From an uncultured Parolsenella sp. (GTDB lineage Bacteria; Actinomycetota; Coriobacteriia; Coriobacteriales; Atopobiaceae), in the NCBI RefSeq assembly GCF_934660935.1, contig NZ_CAKUIH010000002.1, forward strand, positions 1-64,000: a stretch of 64,000 bases of DNA, in the 5' to 3' direction. A program made the position numbers and the translations under genes. How positions within the stretch are numbered: position 1 is the stretch's first letter; each line of letters opens with the position of its first letter. This document shows positions 43,217 through 50,489 of the stretch, piece after piece. Below the pieces are notes generated by a model that did no database searches, had not been told where the DNA came from, and saw nothing but the letters and a program-made list of their open reading frames with translations.

Positions 43217-44287
43217 TTAGGCGCTCAGCTTGCCTGCGAGCTCGAGGACCTCAGTCACGTCTGCGGTCTCCGTCGCCCAGGAGCAGACGAAGCGGATGAC
43301 GCGGCGGCCGTCCTCCAGGACGTAGAAGGTCTCGCAACCCACGGCGGCCTCGAGAGCCTCGGTCTGCTCGGGCGTGGCCGTCACGAAGACCTGGTTGCTG
43401 GTGGAGTTGCCGTAGAGCTCATAGCCGGCGGAGACGAGACCCTTGCGAAGGGCGGTCGCCTGCTCGTTGGCGTGGTGGGCGAGCTGCCAGTAGAGCTCCT
43501 CCGAGCCATCCTCCTGCTTGGCGAAGGCAGCCTCGAACTGGGCGCCCATCAGAAAGCCCTTGGCGAGAAGACCACCGCGCTCCTTCTGGAGGAACGGGAA
43601 GGCCTCGCGTAGGCGCTCTGCGTGCTTGCTGTGACCGCAGATGACGACGGCCTCGCCCATGAGCATGCCGTTCTTCGTGCCGCCGATGTAGAAGGCATCG
43701 ACGCGGCTGGCGATGTAGGGGAGGGTGAGGTCGTTGCCGGGAGCAGTGAGGGCGCTGCCGAGACGGGCGCCGTCGAGGAAGATGCCCAGGTCATGGCTGC
43801 GGGCCCAGTCGCAGATGGCGTCGAGGCGCTCGCGGTCCCAGACGCCGCCGAGCTCCGTCGTGTCGGTGATGTAGATGGCCGCCGGGCGCGTCATATGGCG
43901 GCCGGTGCCCATCTGGAACTGATAGACGCGCTCCGCCGCCTCGGGGCTGAGGAAACCGTCGCGATCGGTCGTGGGGAGGCTGGTGCGGCCGGTGGCGCCA
44001 AGCGCGCCCGTCTCGTGAACGATGATGTGCGCGTCAGGCGTGCAGATGACGCCCTCCCAGTCGCGGAGCATGCCGTTGAGGCAGATGACGTTGGCGCTGG
44101 TGCCGCCGATGCAGAACTCGACCATGGCGTCCGGGCACTCGCATGCGGCGCGGATGAGCTCGCGAGCGTGGTCGCAGTGGGCGTCGCCCTCCGAATAGCC
44201 CACGTTCTGCTCTGCACTCACGTGGCAGACGGCGTCGAGAATCTGGGGCGCGGCGCCCTCTGAGTAATCGTTGCGGAACAGGTGCAT
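43217..44287 (-). CDS. Low-specificity threonine aldolase family enzyme
   Basis: This 356-residue PLP enzyme of the beta-eliminating lyase/threonine aldolase group starts with FRNDYSEGA. It has the PLP-stacking His in HIIVHETGAL, Asp in IFLDGARLGSAL and the Schiff-base Lys in YIGGTKNGML. It cleaves L-threonine or L-allo-threonine to glycine and acetaldehyde, which would feed glycine into the one-carbon pool represented by fhs at 62 kb. The GAGGAGG before the ATG is strong. Confidence 0.9.
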   Translation of the reverse strand: MHLFRNDYSEGAAPQILDAVCHVSAEQNVGYSEGDAHCDHARELIRAACECPDAMVEFCIGGTSANVICLNGMLRDWEGVICTPDAHIIVHETGALGATGRTSLPTTDRDGFLSPEAAERVYQFQMGTGRHMTRPAAIYITDTTELGGVWDRERLDAICDWARSHDLGIFLDGARLGSALTAPGNDLTLPYIASRVDAFYIGGTKNGMLMGEAVVICGHSKHAERLREAFPFLQKERGGLLAKGFLMGAQFEAAFAKQEDGSEELYWQLAHHANEQATALRKGLVSAGYELYGNSTSNQVFVTATPEQTEALEAAVGCETFYVLEDGRRVIRFVCSWATETADVTEVLELAGKLSA

Positions 44288-44614
44288 GGGTCCTCCTCGT
44301 CAAGCCGGTGTGGGAACTGCCTCGCCGGCTTCTCGAATTTAGTGCTTGCTGGAAGTCATGATAGCGTGACGAGGGCTTGCGGTGTGGTTTGCTTGGATAT
44401 CTTGCCTCGGCGAGCTCTAGTGACTTCAGTAAAGCAGGCGATGCGGACACTAAATCAGAGCCTTTTGGGGCGGCCTAACCGGGTGCTTCGGAGAGGGAAT
44501 GCGAGCAAATGGGGGCGATTGCCCTCGTGCTTGGTACACCTGGTTCGCGTCGTCAGGTGTGTCCATCCCTCGCGGTATACTAGCCGGGTTGAACCCGAGT
44601 GAGAGGATGCCACG
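44288..44614. other. Divergent intergenic region before hisS
   Basis: 327 bp without a gene. A -10-like TATACT (44576-44581) lies 34 bp before hisS, but no matching -35 and no T-box (specifier, AGGGTGGNACCGCG) is seen. Confidence 0.4.
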
Positions 44615-45931
44615 ATGGCGAACAAGGCAGAGGGCACCGAAGACCTGTTCGGCGCACGTATGCGTGCCTGGGAGCACATGCAGAAGACGGCCCGCGAGAC
44701 GTTCGAACCCTATGGCTTCGGCGCCATCGAGACGCCGGCGATGGAGCAGGTCTCCACGTTCGTGCATGGCATCGGCGAGTCGACGGACGTCGTGCGCAAG
44801 GAGATGTTCCGCGTCTTCTCCGGCGCCCTGCTCGACCGCGTCTTCCAGGCCGGCGACGAGAGCGGCCTCAAGCCCAAGCAGCGCCTCGCCATGCGTCCCG
44901 AGGGCACGGCGGGCGTCGTTCGCGCCGCCGTCGAGAACAACTTCGTCCCGCAGGGCGGCGCGCCCGTGAAGCTGTGGTACGCAGAGCCGATGTTCCGTGG
45001 CGAGCGTCCGCAGAAGGGACGTCTCCGCCAGTTCCACCAGGTGGGCGTCGAGTGGCTGGGCGCCCCCGATCCGGCGGCTGACGCCGAGTGCATCATCATG
45101 CTGATGGACTTCTACAAGGCCCTCGGCATCGACCCCGCTCACCTCCACCTCGCCATCAACTCGATGGGCGACGCCGCGTGCCGTCCCGCCTATCGCGAGA
45201 AGGTTCGCCAGTTCATCCTCGACCACTCTGACGAGATGTGCGACGAGTGCCGCGAGCGTGCGGAGATCAACCCACTGCGCGCCTTCGACTGCAAGAACGC
45301 TCACTGCCGCGAGGTCATGGCGGACGCCCCGCTCGCCCACGAGAACCTTTGCGAGGAGTGCGCCGCCCACTACGAGCAGGTGAAGCGCTACCTCGACGAG
45401 GCGGGCATCGCCTACGAGGAGGACCCGACGCTCGTCCGCGGCCTCGACTACTACACGCGTACCGTCTTCGAGGTCGACTACACGCCCGATCCGGCCATCG
45501 GCGCCATCGGTGGCGGCGGCCGCTATGACGGCCTCATGGAGCTCGAGGGCGGCAAGCCCACGCCTGGCATCGGCTTTGCCGTTGGCTTCGAGCGCATCAT
45601 GCTCGCCCTCGAGGCGGAGGGCGTCGACCTCGGTGGCGTGGAGCCTTCCTGCGTCTACGTTGCCGGCACCGAGGCCGAAATGCGCCCGGCGGTCTTCTCG
45701 GCCACGCTTGCGCTTCGCCGCGCTGGCATTCGTACCGAGGCGGACTACCAGGGCCGCAGCCTCAAGGCGCAGTTCAAGCAGGCCGACAAGCACAACGCCG
45801 TGCTCTGCGTGGTCATCGGCCCTGACGAGGTCGCCGCTGGCACCGCCACGATTCGCGACATGAAGACCCACGAGCAGACGAGCGTCGCCATGGCGGAGCT
45901 CGCCTCCGCCGTCGCCGAACGCCTGGCCTAG
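44615..45931 (+). CDS. hisS: Histidyl-tRNA synthetase
   Basis: This 438-residue class II synthetase has motif 2 (WYAEPMFRGERPQKGRLRQF, about 115-134), the HisA signature LVRGLDYYTRTVFE (about 275-288), and GGGGRYDGL. An insertion domain with four cysteines (CDECRER...FDCKN...HCREV...CEECAAHY, about 209-250) suggests a zinc site. A C-terminal anticodon-binding domain completes it. The ATG follows GAGAGGATGCC. The next gene begins 3 bp after the stop. Confidence 0.96.
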   Translation: MANKAEGTEDLFGARMRAWEHMQKTARETFEPYGFGAIETPAMEQVSTFVHGIGESTDVVRKEMFRVFSGALLDRVFQAGDESGLKPKQRLAMRPEGTAGVVRAAVENNFVPQGGAPVKLWYAEPMFRGERPQKGRLRQFHQVGVEWLGAPDPAADAECIIMLMDFYKALGIDPAHLHLAINSMGDAACRPAYREKVRQFILDHSDEMCDECRERAEINPLRAFDCKNAHCREVMADAPLAHENLCEECAAHYEQVKRYLDEAGIAYEEDPTLVRGLDYYTRTVFEVDYTPDPAIGAIGGGGRYDGLMELEGGKPTPGIGFAVGFERIMLALEAEGVDLGGVEPSCVYVAGTEAEMRPAVFSATLALRRAGIRTEADYQGRSLKAQFKQADKHNAVLCVVIGPDEVAAGTATIRDMKTHEQTSVAMAELASAVAERLA

Positions 45932-45934
45932 GGC

Positions 45935-46690
45935 GTGGCGCGCACATACGACAACGCCTCCGCGGGCGCGAGCGGGCTCTCTGGCGAGGGCCTGGCCGCG
46001 CCCGCGGTCGTCTACGAGGACGAGTGGCTGCTCGCGGTGGACAAGCCCGCGGGCATCATCGTGCATGGCGATGGCACGGGCGCGGCCTCGCTCACGGACC
46101 TCGCCCGTGCGCATCTCGAGCGCGAGGGGAGGGCCGAGGCCGCATCGCAGCTCCAGGCCGTGCAGCGCCTCGACCGCGACACTACGGGCCTCGTGCTGTT
46201 CAGCCTGGACAAGGCCGTGCAGCCCAAGCTCGACGCGCTCGTGGCGAGCCATGACGGCATCGAGAAGCGCTACCTCGCCATCGTCCGCGGCGAGCTGCCG
46301 GAGGGCCTGCGCGAGATAGACGCGCCCCTCGCTCGCGACCGCCACGACGCGCGTCGCATGCGCGTGGACGCGCACGGCAAGTCCAGCCTCACGCTCGTGC
46401 GTCGCCTTGCGGTTGCCGGTGCGCGCGGCAAGCGCGTCTCGCTCGTCGAGCTTACGCTCAGGACGGGTCGCAAGCACCAGATTCGCGTCCACCTCTCGAG
46501 TCGCGGCTACCCGATCGTGGGAGACCCTCTCTATGGCGTGCCGGCGGACCGAGGCGGCCGCGTGCCGCTTATGCTGCACGCCGCGCGCGAGACGCTCGTG
46601 CATCCTGCGACGGGCGAACGGCTGGTTTTGGCCGGCGAGTGGCCCGAACGTTTCTCGAATCTCGGTTTCGCGTCGCGGGAAATCGAGTAG
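45935..46690 (+). CDS. RluA-family pseudouridine synthase
   Basis: This 251-residue enzyme has the catalytic Asp in QRLDRDTTGLVLF (about 70-82), the RluA opening EDEWLLAVDKPAGIIVH (about 28-44) and the closing HQIRVHLSSRGYPIVGDPLYG. It has no S4 domain. It makes pseudouridine in rRNA or tRNA; the site is not inferable. The start is a GTG at 45935, three bases after hisS, without a strong ribosome binding site of its own, so translation may depend on hisS. Confidence 0.88.
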   Translation: MARTYDNASAGASGLSGEGLAAPAVVYEDEWLLAVDKPAGIIVHGDGTGAASLTDLARAHLEREGRAEAASQLQAVQRLDRDTTGLVLFSLDKAVQPKLDALVASHDGIEKRYLAIVRGELPEGLREIDAPLARDRHDARRMRVDAHGKSSLTLVRRLAVAGARGKRVSLVELTLRTGRKHQIRVHLSSRGYPIVGDPLYGVPADRGGRVPLMLHAARETLVHPATGERLVLAGEWPERFSNLGFASREIE

Positions 46691-46945
46691 CAGGCAATGC
46701 TGCCTGGCAATATGGCGGTGTTGTGGCCGAGTCGTTCCGTATGACGAACGCCATTCCGTATTTCTCACGCAATGCTCGAGTTGCTATGCCTGAGCTGCTA
46801 AGATGGTCACGAATGACTGGACATTCACGGGCGTGGGTTCCGCGCGCCGCGAATGCCAGATTGCTTGCGCGAGACGCCCGCCATGGGGATGGCGCACGCC
46901 TCGTGGTCCCATTGGGATGGGGCAACCTTCAAGGAGAGGACGCTT

Positions 46946-48568
46946 ATGTCTGGAACCATGCGTGGCGTGTATACAAATCTGACCGAGATTCGTCGCAGGG
47001 TCTTCGCTGAGGTGGCGAAGATCGCCTATGACGCCGGTGGCGATAACGCGGAGGAGGGGCTCGACTCCATCGCGCACAACCTCCGCAACCTGCCCTATGA
47101 GATCATCCCTGGCGATGTGGCGACGTACCGCGAGTCCGTCTTCCTCGAGCGCGCCATCGTTCAGGAGCGCATCCGCCTCGCTATGGGTCTCCCGCTCCAG
47201 GACCTCGATCGTCCGGAGAGCGTGACGGAGGGCCTCAAGAAGGCCGCGGTGCCCGAGACCTACTATGAGGCGCCGCTGGTCAACGTTATCAAGTTCGCTT
47301 GCAACGCCTGCGAGGACAACGTCTATCGCGTCATGCCCAACGCCTGCCAGGGCTGCCTCGCGCACCCGTGCCGCGAGATCTGCCCCAAGGGCGCCATCAC
47401 GTTCAAGGACAAGAAGGCCTTCATCGACCACGAGAAGTGCATCAAGTGCGGTCGTTGCGCGAGCGTCTGCCCCTACCAGGCAATCCATCACCACGTGCGC
47501 CCCTGTGCTGATGCCTGTGGCATGCACGCTATCGGCTCCGACGAGCACGGCCGCGCCGAGATCGACTACGAGAAGTGCGTCTCCTGCGGCCAGTGCCTCG
47601 TGAACTGCCCGTTTGGTGCCATCGCCGACAAGAGCCAGATCTTCCAGACGATCATGGCCATCAATGCCGGCGACGAGGTCATCGCCGAGGTCGCGCCCGC
47701 GTTCGTGGGCCAGTTTGGCGGCAAGGGCAACGTCGACAAGCTTCGCGAGGCCTTCAAGGATCTTGGCTTTGCCGGCATGGAGGAGGTCGCGCTTGGCGCG
47801 GACCTCTGCACCGTCGAGGAGGCGGAGGACTTCCTCAAGGAGGTTCCTGAGAAGATCCCGTTCATGGGCACCTCGTGCTGCCCCGCGTGGTCCGTCATGG
47901 CGAAGAAGGAGTTCCCCGAGCACGCGGGATGCGTCTCGATGGCCCTCACCCCGATGACGCTCACGGCGAGGCTTATTCGCAAGCAGCACCCCAACGCCAA
48001 GATCGTCTTCGTTGGCCCGTGCTCTGCCAAGAAGCTCGAGGCCATGCGTAGGAGCGTGAAGAGCGAAGTCGACTTCGTACTGACCTTCGAGGAGATGGCC
48101 GGCATGATGCGTGCCAAGGACATCGACTACACGAGCCTCGCTGGCGAGGGCGGCGACTTTGAGGTCGCCAGCGCTGACGCCCGCGGCTTTGCCGTGGCTG
48201 GCGGCGTTGCGAACGCCGTGGTCAACGCGATTCACCGTCGCCATCCTGACCGCGAGGTCAACGTCGTAAACGCAGAGGGCCTGGACGAGTGTCGCAAGAT
48301 GATGAAGGCCGCTGTGAAGGGCAAGTACAACGGCTACCTGCTCGAGGGCATGGCGTGCCCGGGTGGCTGCGTTGCCGGCGCGGGCACGCTTCAGGCGGTT
48401 GCCAAGACGGCGGGCGCGGTGAAGATGTACGCCAAGAAGAGCGAGCGCAAGAACGCCACGGAGAACGCCTACTGCGACCTGATCCCCGAGCTCGAGCGTC
48501 CCGAGGACGGCAAGCACGGTGACGAGCTTGTCGCCGAGAGCACCGAGGCCTCGGTTCCCAAGAAGTAG
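46946..48568 (+). CDS. Monomeric [FeFe] hydrogenase, group B type
   Basis: This 540-residue protein has an N-terminal helical region (1-95). The cysteine-rich ferredoxin part (about 110-225) includes CLAHPCREICPKG, CIKCGRCASVCP and CVSCGQCLVNCP. The H-cluster domain has L1 TSCCPAW (about 309-315), L2 FVGPCSAKK (about 355-363) and L3 EGMACPGGCVAGAG (about 467-480). The alanine in TSCCPAW and the altered L3 mark group B rather than the classical group A enzymes (family knowledge). It should make or oxidise H2 with ferredoxin. The maturases HydE/F/G are not in the window. The start at 46946 has AAGGAGAGGA upstream. Confidence 0.92.
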   Translation: MSGTMRGVYTNLTEIRRRVFAEVAKIAYDAGGDNAEEGLDSIAHNLRNLPYEIIPGDVATYRESVFLERAIVQERIRLAMGLPLQDLDRPESVTEGLKKAAVPETYYEAPLVNVIKFACNACEDNVYRVMPNACQGCLAHPCREICPKGAITFKDKKAFIDHEKCIKCGRCASVCPYQAIHHHVRPCADACGMHAIGSDEHGRAEIDYEKCVSCGQCLVNCPFGAIADKSQIFQTIMAINAGDEVIAEVAPAFVGQFGGKGNVDKLREAFKDLGFAGMEEVALGADLCTVEEAEDFLKEVPEKIPFMGTSCCPAWSVMAKKEFPEHAGCVSMALTPMTLTARLIRKQHPNAKIVFVGPCSAKKLEAMRRSVKSEVDFVLTFEEMAGMMRAKDIDYTSLAGEGGDFEVASADARGFAVAGGVANAVVNAIHRRHPDREVNVVNAEGLDECRKMMKAAVKGKYNGYLLEGMACPGGCVAGAGTLQAVAKTAGAVKMYAKKSERKNATENAYCDLIPELERPEDGKHGDELVAESTEASVPKK

Positions 48569-48720
48569 CTAGGACTGGCATAGCGCCGCTGGTGGCGGCG
48601 TCGCGCGGGGACGTTTCCCGTGCGGCGCCGCTTTCGTTTGCGCGCACCGGGCGCGGAGGTGCGGCGCGGTGGCGAGGTGCGGCCGCGCGGTGGCGCGCGG
48701 TGGCGCGGCGTTCGCCAAAA

Positions 48721-48778
48721 CCTACCTCTTGTAACGTTTCTGCGCCGAAATTGGGCCCGAACCCTTACAAGAGGTAGG
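48721..48778. repeat. Inverted repeat with 14-bp perfect arms
   Basis: CCTACCTCTTGTAA (48721-48734) is exactly complementary to TTACAAGAGGTAGG (48765-48778) with a 30-bp interior containing CCGAAATTGGGCCC. It lies 150 bp after the hydrogenase stop and is too long-looped for a normal terminator. Confidence 0.75.
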
Positions 48779-48785
48779 CGCTGAC

Positions 48786-48883
48786 GCACGACGTCGGGCG
48801 TGGCACTGCCGCGCGGCACCCGAGCGCGTGACGACCGAGCGCACGACGCCGGGCGAGGCACTGCCGCGCGGCACCCGAGCGCG
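48786..48883. repeat. Tandem duplication, 55-bp period
   Basis: A 43-bp segment beginning GCACGACG(T/C)CGGGCG occurs at 48786-48828 and 48841-48883 with two differences. It forms part of the 430-bp G/C-rich gap before the alpha/beta hydrolase gene, which also shows GGTGGCGCG repeats near 48670-48710 and no gene. Confidence 0.8.
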
Positions 48884-48998
48884 CGGCACCCAGCCAAGCG
48901 GCGACGCCGGAGCGGACGTCGTGTGGTTGCGGTGGCGGCGGCCCGCTTCCGCGCCACGTGGGTATAAGCCACTCAAGACTATTCCGTCAGGAGGACGC

Positions 48999-49949
48999 AT
49001 GCTCACCACCACGCTCACGTATCCAAGCCACGATGGCACCTCGACCATCCGCGCGCTTCTCTGGGAGCCAGACGCTGCCGTCAAGCCGGATTTCGCGCCG
49101 CGCGCCGTGGTCCAGCTCGTCCATGGCATGGCGGAGCACGTCGAGCGCTATGCGCCCTTCGCGGAGCACCTCGTGGGTGAGGGCTTCGTCGTCTGCGCGA
49201 ACGATCACGTGGGCCATGGCAAGACGGCCTCCTCGGAGGCAGACCTCGGCCACATGCCACTCGAGGGTGGCGAGGACGTGCTGGTGGAGGACGTGCACGC
49301 GCTTCGCGAGCTGGTGGGGGAGCGCTATCTGGCGGATGTCCCGCATGTCATCTTCGGTCACTCAATGGGCAGCTTCGTCACGCGCGTCTACCTCACGCGC
49401 CATGCCGAGGGTCTGAGCGCGGCCGTGCTTTGTGGGACTGGCCAGCAGCCACATGCCCAGGCGGCCGCCGGTAAGACGCTGACGCGCGTGATGGCGTCCC
49501 TTCGCGGCGAGCGCTATGTGAGCAAGCTCATCGATTCGATGGGTGCTGGCGCCTACGCCAAGGCCATCAGGGACGCACGCACGAACGTCGATTGGATCGC
49601 CACAGACCCTGAGGTCGTGGACGAATACCAGGCGGACCCCCTCTGCGGCCAGCCGTTCACCGTGGGCGCCTACCACACCCTTTCCTGCCTCGTCGCCGAC
49701 GCGACGGATGAATCGCTTGCTCGTCGCGTGCCGGCAGGTCTTCCTCTGTACTTCATTGCTGGCGCCGAGGACCCGGTGGGCGATCGCGGCCGTGGCGTGC
49801 GCGCGGCGGTGAGCGAGTACAGGAATGCCGGCGTTCGCCTCGTCGAGCTCACGATCTATCCGGGTGTCCGTCACGAGATTCTGAACGAGCCCATCAAGGA
49901 GAAGGTCATGTCCGATGTCGTGGACTTCCTCTCCCGCCAGGGCCTCTAG
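48999..49949 (+). CDS. Alpha/beta hydrolase, monoacylglycerol lipase-like
   Basis: This 316-residue serine hydrolase has HGMAEH (oxyanion region), nucleophile Ser in FGHSMGSF (about 119-126), acid in FIAGAEDPVGD and His in YPGVRHEILNE, the pattern of the Hydrolase_4/lysophospholipase group. It has no signal peptide and is likely cytoplasmic, acting on lipid esters. The ATG at 48999 follows CAGGAGG; the earlier open frame is repeat sequence. Confidence 0.88.
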   Translation: MLTTTLTYPSHDGTSTIRALLWEPDAAVKPDFAPRAVVQLVHGMAEHVERYAPFAEHLVGEGFVVCANDHVGHGKTASSEADLGHMPLEGGEDVLVEDVHALRELVGERYLADVPHVIFGHSMGSFVTRVYLTRHAEGLSAAVLCGTGQQPHAQAAAGKTLTRVMASLRGERYVSKLIDSMGAGAYAKAIRDARTNVDWIATDPEVVDEYQADPLCGQPFTVGAYHTLSCLVADATDESLARRVPAGLPLYFIAGAEDPVGDRGRGVRAAVSEYRNAGVRLVELTIYPGVRHEILNEPIKEKVMSDVVDFLSRQGL

Positions 49950-50049
49950 CTTGGGCGTTGCGCCGGTCTCGCTTTAATGTCCGCATCGACTCGTAAGGTT
50001 GTCTTAACGAGGGGGAGGCAAAGGAGCCGCCCCACATGAGGAGGCAACC

Positions 50050-50376
50050 ATGTACGAGCCGTCACGCCACATCACGTCGTTCAACATCGCCGGTTTTCAG
50101 CACTGGGATGGCGCCCTCGTCCTGTCAGAGCTCAAGCCTGGCATGCGGCTCACGCTCGTCCCCGAGCCTGACAATCCCTATGACCCCAACGCTGTCGCCA
50201 TCCTGTTCCAGGGCGTCAAGCTTGGCTTCGTGCCCGCGGATAAGAACGCGCTCCTCGCCCAGCTTCTCCACTTTGGTCACACTGGCGTGATCGAGTGCCG
50301 CGTTCAGCAGGTCGATCCCGAGGCAAAGACCTGGAACCAGGTGTTCGTGGGCCTGTTCATGGTCGACGCGCGCTAG
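50050..50376 (+). CDS. HIRAN-domain protein
   Basis: This 108-residue protein is made of one HIRAN domain: FNIAGFQHWDGA at the start, LKPGMRLTLVPEPDNPYDPNAVAI in the middle (cited by its ends LKPGM and DPNAVAI), and LGFVPADKNALLAQLL. HIRAN domains bind DNA 3' ends or stalled forks in eukaryotes. Bacterial stand-alone versions are little studied. GAGGAGG precedes the ATG. A REP-like element follows directly. Confidence 0.88.
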   Translation: MYEPSRHITSFNIAGFQHWDGALVLSELKPGMRLTLVPEPDNPYDPNAVAILFQGVKLGFVPADKNALLAQLLHFGHTGVIECRVQQVDPEAKTWNQVFVGLFMVDAR

Positions 50377-50378
50377 AG

Positions 50379-50409
50379 AGTTGACAAAGGGACTGTCCCT
50401 TTGTCACCT
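50379..50409. repeat. REP-like element with mixed arms
   Basis: The core AAGGGAC-T-GTCCCTT has a left arm AGTTGACA (GTTGAC class) and a right arm TGTCACCT (GGTGAC class). It is the second chimeric copy in the window; most of the stem still pairs. It lies between the HIRAN gene and valS. Confidence 0.85.
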
Positions 50410-50489
50410 TTTCCGCAATGGCGTACTCGTCCCCCACGCACGTGTTATCCTGAACAGCTAGTTGTACACGTGCGAGAGGATGGCTTTTC

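Noticed and set aside
44288..44614. T-box riboswitch before hisS, and likewise before valS (50410-50489)
   Set aside because: No AGGGTGGNACCGCG-type T-box or specifier loop was found; the valS leader is too short.
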